DNA of 64,000 nt from JBBSUQ01 sp964389755 (GCA_964389755.1 CAYMEW010000015.1:21655-85654); one strand, 5' to 3'; positions 49,641 through 59,368 are shown, counted from the first letter of the stretch. The notes: generated from the letters alone by a model not told the origin. Numbers and translations: made by a program.

Positions 49641-50921
49641 ATGCCGAAGAATTTTATCGAAGAACTGAGGTGGAGGGGAATGATCCACGACATAATGCCC
49701 GGGACGGAAGGAGCACTCAATAAAGGTGTATCGGGTGGTTATATCGGTTTTGACCCTACAGCCGACTCACTGCATGTCGGCCACCTGGTTCAGATCATGA
49801 CACTGGTTCATTTTCAACGTGCAGGTCACAAACCCTTTGCGCTGGTAGGCGGGGCAACCGGAATGGTGGGCGACCCGTCGGGGAAATCGGCCGAACGAAA
49901 CCTGCTGGATAAAGAAACGCTTGATCACAATGTGGCCTGCGTGCGTGCACAACTTGAACGCTTTCTCGATTTTAAAACCGGCGAAAATGCGGCTGAAATG
50001 GTCAATAACTACGACTGGTTCCAAAATATGTCTTTTTTGGACTTTATCCGCGATATCGGGAAGCACATCAGTGTGAATTACATGATGGCCAAGGATTCGG
50101 TTAAAAAACGCCTGGAAACCGGGATGTCCTTTACCGAATTTTCGTACCAGCTTGTGCAGGGCTACGACTTTTATTACCTCAACCAGCACCGGAATTGCAT
50201 TGTACAACTCGGTGGCTCCGATCAGTGGGGAAATATCGTTACCGGAACGGAACTCATTCGCCGAAAGGGCGGGGGAGAAGCCTACGCGGTAACTACACCG
50301 CTGATCAAAAAAGCGGACGGAACGAAGTTCGGGAAAACCGAAGGCGGAAACGTCTGGCTGGATCCGGAACGCACAAGTGCTTACGAATTTTACCAGTTCT
50401 GGCTCCGTACAGGCGATGAAGATGCCAAGAATTACATCCGCATTTTTACCTTGCTCTCCCGCGAGGAGATCGAGTCTCTGATTGCAGAGCACGACGAGGA
50501 TCCCGGAGCACGGAAACTGCAAAAAGTACTCGCTTCCGATATTACAACCCGCGTGCACGGAGAAGAAGCACTGGAGGCTGCCATTGCGGCAAGTAATATC
50601 CTTTTCGGAAAATCGACTTCCGACGATCTGCGCAAACTCTCTGAGCGGGATTTCCTGGCGGTATTCGAAGGCGTTCCGCAGGCAAGCATTTCACGCAGTG
50701 AGGTCACCGAAGGACTTCCCATCCTGGAAGCACTCGCTGCGAAAACGGGCTTTCTTTCCTCAAACGGGGAGGCACGTCGCGAACTCAAGGCCAACGCCAT
50801 TTCGGTGAACAAGGAAAAAGTGAACGAACAGTTCGTGATCGGAGAAGCACAACTGATTAAGGACAAGTACATCTTGCTCGGAAAAGGAAAGAAAACGAAC
50901 TTTATCGTGGTGGTGGAGTAA
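49641..50921 (+). CDS. tyrS: Tyrosyl-tRNA synthetase
   Basis: The start at 49641 (MPKNFIEELRWRGMIHDIM) lies after the promoter; an ATG at 49560 is upstream of it and unlikely. The 426-residue class I synthetase has the HIGH motif as HVGH (FDPTADSLHVGHLVQ), the KMSKS-equivalent KFGKT (about 228-232), and tyrosine-binding GGSDQWGN. A C-terminal S4-like RNA-binding domain follows (SNGEARRELKANAISVNKE). It charges tRNA-Tyr. A bidirectional terminator follows at 50949. Confidence 0.95.
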   Translation: MPKNFIEELRWRGMIHDIMPGTEGALNKGVSGGYIGFDPTADSLHVGHLVQIMTLVHFQRAGHKPFALVGGATGMVGDPSGKSAERNLLDKETLDHNVACVRAQLERFLDFKTGENAAEMVNNYDWFQNMSFLDFIRDIGKHISVNYMMAKDSVKKRLETGMSFTEFSYQLVQGYDFYYLNQHRNCIVQLGGSDQWGNIVTGTELIRRKGGGEAYAVTTPLIKKADGTKFGKTEGGNVWLDPERTSAYEFYQFWLRTGDEDAKNYIRIFTLLSREEIESLIAEHDEDPGARKLQKVLASDITTRVHGEEALEAAIAASNILFGKSTSDDLRKLSERDFLAVFEGVPQASISRSEVTEGLPILEALAAKTGFLSSNGEARRELKANAISVNKEKVNEQFVIGEAQLIKDKYILLGKGKKTNFIVVVE

Positions 50922-50948
50922 GCAGGTGATACATCTTACGAATAAAAC

Positions 50949-50978
50949 AAAAAAAGCTGCTTTTAAGCAGCTTTTTTT
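50949..50978. terminator. Bidirectional terminator between tyrS and clpX
   Basis: AAAAAAAGCTGC, TTTTAA, GCAGCTTTTTTT. It has a T-run on both strands, as expected between two convergent genes. Confidence 0.85.
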
Positions 50979-50997
50979 GTTGGGATTAATTCTTTTC

Positions 50998-52227
50998 TCA
51001 GGCTACGCGCAACTTCGCGATCTTGGAACGATCGAATTGTTCGCGCGCATATTCTGCAGTTACCTTGAATTCGGTTGTTGTTTTGTGCGTGGGCAACTCG
51101 TACATCGCATCGTTGAGGATCGCCTCGCAGATGGAACGGAGCCCACGGGCACCCAGTTTGAACTCGATGGCCTTTTCGACAATGAAGTCCAATACGTCGG
51201 CTTCAAAGGAAAGTTTGATCCCGTCGATCTCGAAGAGCCGTGTGTACTGCTTTACAAGGGCGTTCTTCGGTTCGGTAAGAATGCGTTTCAGACTTTTGGC
51301 ATCCAGCGGGTTCAGGTACGTGAGCACCGGAAAACGCCCGATCAACTCGGGGATCAGTCCGAATTCCTTTACGTCGGTCGGATTGATGTATCGCAGGAAG
51401 TTGTCTCCGTCGATCTTAACACTGTCGCGATTCGAAAAACCGATTGTATTGGTATTCACACGTCGTGCGATGATCTTTTCAATGCCGTCGAATGCTCCTC
51501 CGCATACGAACAGGATGTTGCGCGTATCGATCTGGATCATTTTCTGCTCCGGGTGCTTGCGTCCTCCCTGGGGCGGTACATTCACCACGGACCCCTCGAG
51601 CAATTTGAGTAAAGCCTGCTGAACGCCTTCACCGGAAACGTCGCGCGTGATGGACGGGTTGTCGCTTTTGCGTGCGATCTTGTCAATTTCATCGATGAAT
51701 ACGATGCCATGTTGCGCTGCTTCCACGTTGTAATCGGATGCCTGCAACAGGCGGGAAAGAATGCTTTCCACATCCTCGCCGACGTAGCCCGCTTCCGTAA
51801 GTACGGTCGCATCCGCAATGCAGAAAGGAACGTTGAGCATTTTCGCGATCGTTTTCGCGAGCAGTGTTTTACCCGTTCCGGTGCGCCCCACGAGGATTAC
51901 GTTCGATTTCTCGATCTCTACTTCGTCATTTGTCTTCGGCTGGTTCAGTCGCTTATAGTGATTGTACACACCGACCGACAAAACTTTTTTCGCATCTTCC
52001 TGTCCGATCACATAATCGTCCAGTTTGGTTTTGATCTCGGCGGGTTTCAGCAGGTTTACGTGTGCCTGCTGTTCTTTGGTCTTTTTTTCAGGATGTTCTT
52101 CCTGCACGATCTGATACGCCTGCGTAATACAGTTGTCGCAGATATGCCCGGTCATCCCGGCAATCAGCATTCCTGTTTCGTTTCGCGTTCTTCCGCAGAA
52201 GGAACAACTTGTTTCTCGTTTAGCCAT
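50998..52227 (-). CDS. clpX: ATP-dependent Clp protease ATP-binding subunit ClpX
   Basis: The frame can begin at 52263 inside the upstream hairpin, but MAKRETSCSFCGRTRNETG at 52227 is the natural start. The 409-residue protein has the N-terminal zinc-binding domain (CSFCG ... CDNC), Walker A GRTGTGKTLLAKT, Walker B IVFIDEIDKI, and the ClpP-docking IGF loop (TIGFSNR). ClpX unfolds substrates and feeds them into ClpP. It lies directly downstream of clpP with a hairpin between, so it may be partly uncoupled from clpP. Confidence 0.96.
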   Translation of the reverse strand: MAKRETSCSFCGRTRNETGMLIAGMTGHICDNCITQAYQIVQEEHPEKKTKEQQAHVNLLKPAEIKTKLDDYVIGQEDAKKVLSVGVYNHYKRLNQPKTNDEVEIEKSNVILVGRTGTGKTLLAKTIAKMLNVPFCIADATVLTEAGYVGEDVESILSRLLQASDYNVEAAQHGIVFIDEIDKIARKSDNPSITRDVSGEGVQQALLKLLEGSVVNVPPQGGRKHPEQKMIQIDTRNILFVCGGAFDGIEKIIARRVNTNTIGFSNRDSVKIDGDNFLRYINPTDVKEFGLIPELIGRFPVLTYLNPLDAKSLKRILTEPKNALVKQYTRLFEIDGIKLSFEADVLDFIVEKAIEFKLGARGLRSICEAILNDAMYELPTHKTTTEFKVTAEYAREQFDRSKIAKLRVA

Positions 52228-52240
52228 TCTTTTTTTTGAC

Positions 52241-52271
52241 AAAAAAGTCACCGGCGCAAACACCGGTGACT
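52241..52271 (-). terminator. Intrinsic terminator/attenuator between clpP and clpX
   Basis: On the minus strand AGTCACCGG, an eight-base loop, CCGGTGACT, then a run of six T. It ends 13 bp before the clpX ATG, so clpX is either read through or has its own promoter in the remaining bases. Confidence 0.8.
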
Positions 52272-52292
52272 GATTACTGCTACAAAATTACG

Positions 52293-52961
52293 TTATTTCG
52301 GGTTCTTTGCCAAAACCTCGTCAACCATACCGTAAGCCTTCGCTTCTTCGGCTGTCATCCAGTAGTCCCGATCAGAGTCGTTCTCCACTTTTTCGAACGG
52401 TTGTTTGGAGTGGGTTGAAATAATATCGTACAATTCTTTTTTCAATTTCAGGATCTCACGTGCGGTGATCTCGATGTCGGAAGCTTGTCCCTGCGCACCT
52501 CCCAGCGGTTGGTGAATCATTACGCGTGAGTGTTTGAGTGCAGAGCGTTTTCCGTCGGCGCCGGCGCAAAGCAGAACGGCTCCCATGGAAGCGGCCATTC
52601 CGGTACAAATGGTGGCAACATCTGGTTTGATGTACTGCATCGTATCGTAAATTCCCAAACCTGCATAAACGGATCCGCCGGGCGAGTTCATATAGATCTG
52701 GATGTCCTTCTTGGAGTCTACGGACTCAAGGAAGAGCAACTGTGCATTGATGATGTTGGCTACCTGGTCATTGATTCCCGTTCCGAGAAAAATGATGCGG
52801 TCCATCATCAGGCGGGAAAACACGTCCATTTGGGTCATGTTCAGGTGACGTTCTTCGATGATATAAGGTGTCAGGGAAGATTCGATATAAGAGCCGAGGT
52901 GCATACTGCTAATGCCCTTATCTTTTGTGGCGTATTTTAAAAATTCGTTGTTATCGAACAT
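52293..52961 (-). CDS. clpP: ATP-dependent Clp protease proteolytic subunit
   Basis: The 222-residue serine protease has the catalytic Ser in CTGMAASMGAVLL (about 120), His in RVMIHQPLGGAQGQ (about 145) and Asp in SDRDYWMTAEEAKAYGMVD (about 195). MDRIIFLGTGINDQVANIIN and YMNSPGGSVYAGLGIYDTM hold the usual substrate-binding strands. It forms tetradecamers with ClpX. It is the first gene before clpX, with a terminator-like hairpin between. Confidence 0.96.
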   Translation of the reverse strand: MFDNNEFLKYATKDKGISSMHLGSYIESSLTPYIIEERHLNMTQMDVFSRLMMDRIIFLGTGINDQVANIINAQLLFLESVDSKKDIQIYMNSPGGSVYAGLGIYDTMQYIKPDVATICTGMAASMGAVLLCAGADGKRSALKHSRVMIHQPLGGAQGQASDIEITAREILKLKKELYDIISTHSKQPFEKVENDSDRDYWMTAEEAKAYGMVDEVLAKNPK

Positions 52962-53039
52962 AGCTTTTTTATTACTGATTAAATCAACGTTAAAGATAAG
53001 GTCTAAGTTGGTAACAACAATGCTTTTTTTTGCAAACTT

Positions 53040-54365
53040 TCAGCCGAGTTGTTTCCGGATCCTCCATTCTTTCGGATACAGATTATTAAAGCGATTGCCG
53101 AGATGCTTGATCCACCCGAGGGGTTCGTTTTGATACGTGACGGCTCTGAAACCGGAAGGCCCGTCGAGCGGAAAGGTCTCGCCGCGAAGGTAGCGCAATA
53201 CTTCGGTTTCTTCGGGTTCTGCAGATGCTTCGATGCGGCGCAGAACCGCGTTAAGCAGAATTTCTTCGGAAGGGATCATCCCTTTTTTGGCGCTATCCGC
53301 CAGGTGTGTTCCCATTTTGAGCACGTGAAGCAGCGGACGCACATGCATGAATTCATCCGCAAATTGTTCGGGAAATGCATAAAAAGAATCGTTGCGTTGT
53401 ACGCAGATCGTATCACACGGCCGATACCAGTTCTCCAGTTCACCGGGTGTGCTGACCGGTACCAGCGCGCCATCGTTACGCAATTTTCCTGCTTGCTCCT
53501 GGCCGTCGGTCTTGCGAAGTACTGCGGCATAAAATCCTTCCGACTCGGTCTTTCCGGGAATGCAATAATGCCCGATCCCCGAACGACCGCTGATAATGGT
53601 CTCCGGAACGGAAGGTGTTATCAGTTCCGCATCGGTTTCTTCGATAAAGCGACGGACATTGTCCTCATTTTCAGAACTGTTGAACGTACAGGTTGAATAG
53701 ATCAGGTAACCGCCGGGCTTCAGGCTTTCCCAGATGTCCATAACGATCCTGCGCTGACGGGCAGCACAAAATTCCGGACTGTCGGCATTCCATTCTCCAC
53801 GTGCCAGCGGATCTTTTCGAAACATGCCTTCTCCAGAACAGGGCGCATCGATCACGATGAGGTCGAACCAGTGCGGCAAACGCTGAAAATCTGCCGGGTC
53901 GTTGTTGGTTACAATTACATTGTGCATTCCCCATTTTACAGAGTTTTCGCGCAGAACGCGTGCCCGGCTACCAATCACTTCATTGCTGACAAGGTATCCG
54001 CGTCCGTCTAGGAAACTTTGCAGGAGAGTGGATTTTCCCCCGGGAGCCGCACATAAATCCAGGATAACCGGGTTTTCACCGAGTTCGAGCTGGCGGACGA
54101 GCGTGTCAAGCAACATGCTTCCCGCCTCCTGAGGATAATAACAACCTGCGTGAAACAAGGGATCGGTAATATAGGCCGGACGTTTTTCCAGGTAATACCC
54201 GTGCTCGCACCAGGTGACCGGACCTTTCCAGGGAAGTCCGGGTTTGATTTTAAAAGGATTTACACGTACCGATACGGGCGATTGCTCATCGAGGGCTGTG
54301 AGTAATCCCTCGCCCAGAAAGGGATCCTGCCTGACGCGCTCAATGAAGGTCTCGGGGAAGTTCAT
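53040..54365 (-). CDS. RsmF-like rRNA cytosine-C5 methyltransferase
   Basis: The start at 54365 (MNFPETFIERVRQDPFLGE) removes 14 unlikely residues. The 441-residue enzyme has the NOL1/NOP2/Sun signatures: LDLCAAPGGKSTLLQ for SAM binding, IDAPCSGEGMFRKD with the catalytic Cys, and YSTCTFNSSENEDNV with the second Cys. A C-terminal PUA-like domain completes it. It should place m5C in 16S rRNA. It is single-gene, upstream of clpP with a small gap. Confidence 0.88.
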   Translation of the reverse strand: MNFPETFIERVRQDPFLGEGLLTALDEQSPVSVRVNPFKIKPGLPWKGPVTWCEHGYYLEKRPAYITDPLFHAGCYYPQEAGSMLLDTLVRQLELGENPVILDLCAAPGGKSTLLQSFLDGRGYLVSNEVIGSRARVLRENSVKWGMHNVIVTNNDPADFQRLPHWFDLIVIDAPCSGEGMFRKDPLARGEWNADSPEFCAARQRRIVMDIWESLKPGGYLIYSTCTFNSSENEDNVRRFIEETDAELITPSVPETIISGRSGIGHYCIPGKTESEGFYAAVLRKTDGQEQAGKLRNDGALVPVSTPGELENWYRPCDTICVQRNDSFYAFPEQFADEFMHVRPLLHVLKMGTHLADSAKKGMIPSEEILLNAVLRRIEASAEPEETEVLRYLRGETFPLDGPSGFRAVTYQNEPLGWIKHLGNRFNNLYPKEWRIRKQLG

Positions 54366-54480
54366 GCCGTAAAAATACACTTTGCGGACTAAATAAACGT
54401 ACCTCAATGACCAGAGACGGATTTTCTAAGACGAATCGGCCGTTCGCCGGAAAAGCGTATCGGTCCCCTGAAACGGATGT

Positions 54481-54497
54481 TAACCGTTAAGAAACGC
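54481..54497. repeat. 17-bp dispersed repeat, site 3
   Basis: TTAACCGTTAAGAAACG matches site 2 (43248-43264) in reverse complement over 17 bases and site 1 over 16. It lies just after the tilS stop. A weaker form lies at 24787-24802. Confidence 0.65.
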
Positions 54498-54521
54498 TTA
54501 TTCTTCCTGATTGTTAGTTTT

Positions 54522-55787
54522 TTATGAGTTTTGTTGCAGGCGGACGCGCACTATTTCGGCCTGCTCATCACGGGCCGCAGCCTCCGCAGAAACGCGGTAA
54601 CCGGGTAACCACACGATTTTTTCATCATCGCAAACCAGCGGAATGGAATTCCTTACTGCAGCAGGTACTTTGGCATCTTTCAAAATGGCAGACAGTAATT
54701 TGCTGCCGCGCATCCCCACGGGAGTCATGCGGTCGCCCGTTCTTCGTTCCCGGACGCGTAATTCTCCGCTTAATTTTTTGCCGTCGAGATAAGCCGTGTG
54801 CGCATCAAAATGTTCCGGTAACTCATGAACGTGTTCGACCTCCAAAACATATCGGGGCGCTTCCTGCTCAAGCATAAATTCATTTTCCTGCCGGTATAAT
54901 TTCCGACGTCGGTTTTCGCGAACAACGTAGGTAAAAGTGGCTTTTTGCACGGACCGGCGTAATTTTCGGAGTTCACCCACAGTACGGGCTCTCCAGCCAA
55001 GTTGGCGTGCAAATTCGTATTGCCCGGCTTCTGTCAGATCGTCCCAGTCGGAAAATGGGAGAACGCCATTTTCCAGGAAACGCTTAACCGTTACGGAAAC
55101 GTTCAACTCAAGTGCGGTATGGGTTTCGCGGAAACGTTCGCTGAGCAGTAAAATGGATTCATCGGGAAACGCGCCCTGTTCTTTCAAAAATGGAAGGATC
55201 ACCTGCCGGAGCCGGTTGCGCGTATAATTCGTGCTGCTGTTGCTGCTGTCTGTTCGGTAGGGAACGCGTTGTTCGGCGGCAAATGCCCTGATCTCGGACT
55301 TTCGAATATGAAGCATGGGGCGCCAGGTTTGTCCATTGCGGGGCGACATTCCGCCGAGTCCTGCCAGGCCGGATTTACGCGCCAGGTGCATAAAGAAGGT
55401 TTCGATCTGGTCATCGGCGTGATGAGCTGTCAGCAGCGCACGAAGGCCGCGGGTACGGAGAACTTCGTCAAAATAGCGGTAACGGATATCGCGTGCCTTT
55501 TCCTGTAGGTTACCGTTTTGCAAGGCATCACGTTCGGCATCGCTTACCTGGTAAACATGACAGGGAATACCGGCAGTTTTGCAATGTTGCTCGGTGAAAA
55601 GCCGGTCTGCCTCCGATTCCGCTCCGCGCAGGCGGTAATTGACGTGCGCCACTTCAAAGGGAATTCCGAGCCGTTGCAAACAGGTCAGTAATACCATCGA
55701 ATCGATACCGCCGCTACAGGCAAGGAGGTAGGTTTCCTGTGTGTACCCGTCGAAAAAAAGACTGATTTGTTCTTCAAGCTTACTCAT
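54522..55787 (-). CDS. tilS: tRNA(Ile)-lysidine synthetase
   Basis: TilS converts the wobble C of tRNA-Ile(CAU) to lysidine. The 421-residue protein has the PP-loop LACSGGIDSMVLL (about 22-34), the HVNYRLRG and ARDIRYRYF segments, HHADDQIETFFMHLARKSG and a C-terminal tRNA-binding domain. The start overlaps the preceding pabB stop by 8 bp, so they are probably co-transcribed. Confidence 0.93.
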   Translation of the reverse strand: MSKLEEQISLFFDGYTQETYLLACSGGIDSMVLLTCLQRLGIPFEVAHVNYRLRGAESEADRLFTEQHCKTAGIPCHVYQVSDAERDALQNGNLQEKARDIRYRYFDEVLRTRGLRALLTAHHADDQIETFFMHLARKSGLAGLGGMSPRNGQTWRPMLHIRKSEIRAFAAEQRVPYRTDSSNSSTNYTRNRLRQVILPFLKEQGAFPDESILLLSERFRETHTALELNVSVTVKRFLENGVLPFSDWDDLTEAGQYEFARQLGWRARTVGELRKLRRSVQKATFTYVVRENRRRKLYRQENEFMLEQEAPRYVLEVEHVHELPEHFDAHTAYLDGKKLSGELRVRERRTGDRMTPVGMRGSKLLSAILKDAKVPAAVRNSIPLVCDDEKIVWLPGYRVSAEAAARDEQAEIVRVRLQQNS

Positions 55788-56979
55788 TCATTCCCTGGAG
55801 GATCCGGTTCACTTTGACAAAGCATTCTTCATATTCCTTTTCGGCATCGGAACGGATCGTGATCGCGCTTCCCACGCCGCAGGAAAGATACTCTTCTTCC
55901 GAGTTATAAAGCAGGCTCCGGATAACCACGTTAAAATCGAAGTCGCCGTTCGGGCGGATGTACCCGATCGAACCGGAATAAAGTCCCCTTTTGAAATCCT
56001 CGTGTTCTTCGATCAGGTTCATGGCACTGATCTTCGGGGCTCCGGTCATGGATCCCATCGGGAAGGTCGCGCGCAGAATATCGGTGAACGAAGTTCCGGC
56101 TTTGAGGTCGCAGGAAACCGTGGAAATCATCTGGTGAACACTTTCGAAGGTGTAAATACCGCACAGTTCGTCAACCTGCACACTGTTCTTCTCGGCGATG
56201 CGGGAAAAATCGTTGCGCACCAGGTCCACGATCATGACGTTTTCGGCACGCTCTTTCGGATCGTTTTGTAGTGCTTCGATGAGTGCTTTGTCTTCTGTTT
56301 CGGTGGCACCGCGACGCGATGTTCCTTTGATCGGCTGCGTGATCAGGTGCTGTCCCTCTTTTTTGAGGTAGCGTTCGGGACTTCCGCAAAACGCACTGAA
56401 CTGGTCGAACTGGAAGAAACCCGAGAAAGGAGCACGCGTGATGTTATTCAGTTTGAAATAAGTATCCAGTGGGTTTTTGATCCGTACGTTTTCGGCAAAG
56501 AATTCCTGGCAGTAGTTTACTTCGTAAATATCCCCGCGCCGCAGGTGTCCGATCAGCGACTCAACCTGTGTCATGTAACGCTCGCGCGAAATGCGTGGAC
56601 GAAATTCGATCCGGTACGGGTGGTAGTTCTGATCAGTTTCTTCTTCCAGGAAATAATTGATGAAATCATAACTCGTTCCGTTGGCTGTGCCCTGCAAAAA
56701 ACTGACGTGCTCGTTGCGCAATTCGACAACCCATTCCGGAACCCAGAAAAAGAGCTCCGGGAACTGCAGGCGGTCGGGGTTAGACGATGCGAGTTCTTCG
56801 ATCCGGTTCTTCAGATCATAGCCCAGGTAGCCGAAAATAAACTTACCCGCATGCTTCTCCAGGAAGTTTTCGAGTTCGACAAGTGGCTGCTGACCGGCAT
56901 ACAGACGCTCCCCGTCTCCGAAAGCCAGCAGGCCGCTTCCGTCGTTGCTGTTGAGATACGCCATCGGAAAATCATACAT
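55780..56979 (-). CDS. pabB: Aminodeoxychorismate synthase component I
   Basis: The frame begins at 57045, but MYDFPMAYLNSNDGSGLLAF at 56979 looks like the true start. The 399-residue protein is an anthranilate/aminodeoxychorismate synthase component I: YEVNYCQEFFAENVRIK, PIKGTSRRGATETED, NDFSRIAEKNSVQVD, PMGSMTGAPKISAMNLIEE and SVGIGSAIT-like CGVGSAITIRSD are the chorismate and Mg sites. Lack of trpE-like neighbours favours pabB (folate) over trpE. Confidence 0.87.
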   Translation of the reverse strand: MYDFPMAYLNSNDGSGLLAFGDGERLYAGQQPLVELENFLEKHAGKFIFGYLGYDLKNRIEELASSNPDRLQFPELFFWVPEWVVELRNEHVSFLQGTANGTSYDFINYFLEEETDQNYHPYRIEFRPRISRERYMTQVESLIGHLRRGDIYEVNYCQEFFAENVRIKNPLDTYFKLNNITRAPFSGFFQFDQFSAFCGSPERYLKKEGQHLITQPIKGTSRRGATETEDKALIEALQNDPKERAENVMIVDLVRNDFSRIAEKNSVQVDELCGIYTFESVHQMISTVSCDLKAGTSFTDILRATFPMGSMTGAPKISAMNLIEEHEDFKRGLYSGSIGYIRPNGDFDFNVVIRSLLYNSEEEYLSCGVGSAITIRSDAEKEYEECFVKVNRILQGMNE

Positions 56980-57092
56980 ACTGCGAATATAAAAAGTATC
57001 CCTTAAAACGGGTGCGCCGGATTTGCCTAAAAACCGTATTGGCACGGAATTCGTATGTATTTGACATAATCTAAAATCGAAAAAACATTACT

Positions 57093-57734
57093 TTGGACGT
57101 TCAGGACCGTTTTAACACACCGCAACCGGAAATTCCGACAGAAGAATTACTTCGTTTCAAAACATTTCCCGCAGATATAAAGCAGGAAGTTACGACTGCA
57201 CTCGGATATTTTCCCGAATTAAAAGATATACACATTGATTTCATCTTTCGCGAACGCAAAATGAGCAGTTTCATGCAGGCACAACCGCGTTGGAGAAGCT
57301 TGTTTCGAAGCCGCATTTCGCGCAGGTACGTAATACGCATTTCGCGCGCTTTCGATATTGAAGGCGAACATTTTACCGTGGAACAGATTCCTTCGGAGAT
57401 CCTCGTGGGATGGCTCGGGCACGAACTCGGACACATCATGGATTACCTGGATAAAAGCACGATGAACCTCATCGCATTCGGGGCAAGTTACCTTTTTTCA
57501 GGCCGGGCAGTGCAAACGACTGAACGTTCTGCGGACATCAACGCGATCCTTCACGGAATGGGAGATTTCATTTTCAATACGCGGAACTTTATCCTCGATC
57601 ATACGGAACTGCCGGAAAAGTATAAGGATAAAATACGCAGGCTGTACCTTTCTCCGCCGGAGATACTGGAGCTGATCGAAGAGCACAGCGAATCGGAAAT
57701 TAAGGAAACGCTCGCCTCGGCACCGGTAAAGTAA
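57093..57734 (+). CDS. HELGH metalloprotease-like protein
   Basis: The 213-residue frame opens at a TTG; no ATG lies upstream, and the next ATG (codon 57) would cut into the body. The core is WLGHELGHIMDYLDKST, the HExxH zinc motif, and ERSADINAIL about 30 residues further on supplies a third ligand as in gluzincins. There is no signal peptide or membrane helix. The family is not clear to me; it could be a cytoplasmic protease. It is divergent from pabB and convergent with the GH3 gene, 18 bp away. Confidence 0.7.
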   Translation: MDVQDRFNTPQPEIPTEELLRFKTFPADIKQEVTTALGYFPELKDIHIDFIFRERKMSSFMQAQPRWRSLFRSRISRRYVIRISRAFDIEGEHFTVEQIPSEILVGWLGHELGHIMDYLDKSTMNLIAFGASYLFSGRAVQTTERSADINAILHGMGDFIFNTRNFILDHTELPEKYKDKIRRLYLSPPEILELIEEHSESEIKETLASAPVK

Positions 57735-57752
57735 ATTTTTTATTGGAAAGAA

Positions 57753-59294
57753 TCAGGATGCCTTCACGGCGGCGTGTTCCTCCACGAACGAACGCCATTC
57801 CCTGTAACGCTCTTCCTGCATGAGGCGCTCCGTTTTTACCTGTCCGCCCTTCTTTTTACTGAACGCATTCCAGTCGTAGAAAACACTCGGATGAACGAGG
57901 TGTACCACCACCTTCTTAAGCATGCGCGTGCGTGCCACACCGTAATTCTTATTGGCGTCTTTCAGGTACTGATCCAGGTCACGGCTCACGGTTTCTGCAT
58001 CCGCTTCCTGTTCGGTGCCGATGTGCCAGTAATGCGTAAAGTCTGAGCCTTCGCGGATCGAAGCAAGTGTATATTCGTTGACCTCGATGCCGTGTTTTTC
58101 TTCGATGTGCCGGATGGCATCGTCCATCTTATTGACAGAGAGCTGAGAGCCTTCCACGTTCAGGAAGAACTTGGTGCGTCCGGTGATACGAATGCGTTGC
58201 TTCCGGACGTCTGTAAAACGGATCGTGTCGCCGATGCTGTAACGCCAAAGCCCGGAACAGGTTGAAATGAGCAACACGTAGTCTTCCTGGTCGTTGACTT
58301 CACGCAGGTTATAGGTCGGAACGTTTGCTTTCAGTCCGCCGTCCTCGTCGATGTATTCGCTGCGGAAGGGAACGAATTCGAAGTATACGCCGCTGTCCGT
58401 AATCAGTTTCATGTCGAGTGAACCGGGTTCGTCGCCATACGCCAGGAAACCTTCGGAAGCCAGGTAAGTATTGATCACATGTACGGGCTTTCCGAGCAGG
58501 GAACGGAAGCTTTTTTCGTAGGGTTCGAAAGCAACTCCTCCACTGGTGAATACCTGCAGGTTCGGCCATACTTCGTGTATGTCTTTTGCATCGTGGTATT
58601 CCATGACGCGCTTGAGCATGAGTTCCATCCACGACGGGATTCCCGACAATGAACCGATATCCCAGTTCTTTGCGTTCCGCGCGATCTTATCAATACGCTC
58701 GTCGAAGTCTTCCAGGCTGGAAATCTCTTCGCCCGGTTTGTAATAACCTTTGAACCAGAAGGGAAGGTTCCCGGTGGTGATTCCGCTGATCTCACCCTCA
58801 TAGTGTCCGTCGCGGTAGGTCAGGTTTGAAGAACTGCCGAGCATCATCACTTCTTTCTCGAAGAAACTGGTGGGCAGATCATAATTGGAAAGCGCTGCCA
58901 CCTGTCGGATGCCTGTTTTTTTAAATGCTTTGAGCATGTCGTCCGTAACGGGAATGCGTTTACTACTCTTCCCGGTGGTTCCGGAACTCAGTGCAAAGTA
59001 ATGCGGCCTGCCGGGCCAGGTAATATTTTCCGCACCATCGTGTAATTTTTTCCACCATTCGGAATGGATCTTCTCGTAGTGATGGATCGGAACGAGTTTG
59101 CGAAACATTTTTTCCGGGTTGCGTGATCTTAAGATCCGGTCGAAACGGTAATGCTTCCCGAATTCCGTATCCTTTGCAGTTTGCAGTAATTCCCGTAGCA
59201 CGGCACGTTGTTCGTCCGTGGCGTCTTTTTTTCGTCCGGTAATAAAATGAAGTAGTTTGATTCCGCCTTTTACAATGGGCCCGAGTATCGACAT
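57753..59294 (-). CDS. GH3-family acyl-acid amido synthetase-like protein
   Basis: The 513-residue protein has the layout of bacterial GH3 proteins, ANL-superfamily adenylating enzymes that conjugate acids to amino acids in plants: YFALSSGTTGKSSKRIPV (about 91-108) is the ATP-binding loop, YLASEGFLAYGDEP and LWRYSIGDTIRFTD the second motif, and GRTKFFLNVEGSQLSVNKM the hinge. Bacterial members have no clear substrate. It is divergent from the acyltransferase gene at 59369, about 75 bp apart. Confidence 0.85.
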   Translation of the reverse strand: MSILGPIVKGGIKLLHFITGRKKDATDEQRAVLRELLQTAKDTEFGKHYRFDRILRSRNPEKMFRKLVPIHHYEKIHSEWWKKLHDGAENITWPGRPHYFALSSGTTGKSSKRIPVTDDMLKAFKKTGIRQVAALSNYDLPTSFFEKEVMMLGSSSNLTYRDGHYEGEISGITTGNLPFWFKGYYKPGEEISSLEDFDERIDKIARNAKNWDIGSLSGIPSWMELMLKRVMEYHDAKDIHEVWPNLQVFTSGGVAFEPYEKSFRSLLGKPVHVINTYLASEGFLAYGDEPGSLDMKLITDSGVYFEFVPFRSEYIDEDGGLKANVPTYNLREVNDQEDYVLLISTCSGLWRYSIGDTIRFTDVRKQRIRITGRTKFFLNVEGSQLSVNKMDDAIRHIEEKHGIEVNEYTLASIREGSDFTHYWHIGTEQEADAETVSRDLDQYLKDANKNYGVARTRMLKKVVVHLVHPSVFYDWNAFSKKKGGQVKTERLMQEERYREWRSFVEEHAAVKAS

Positions 59295-59354
59295 GAAGTT
59301 CTTTTTTGCTTTTTATAGCAGATTTCTTACCAAACTTTCGAAAGCGAAAAGTTT

Positions 59355-59362
59355 TATTTTTG
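59355..59362 (+). promoter_or_regulatory. TAnnTTTG -7 box for the acyltransferase gene
   Basis: TATTTTTG lies seven bases before the ATG at 59369 and matches the consensus. Confidence 0.55.
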
Positions 59363-59368
59363 TCACGC

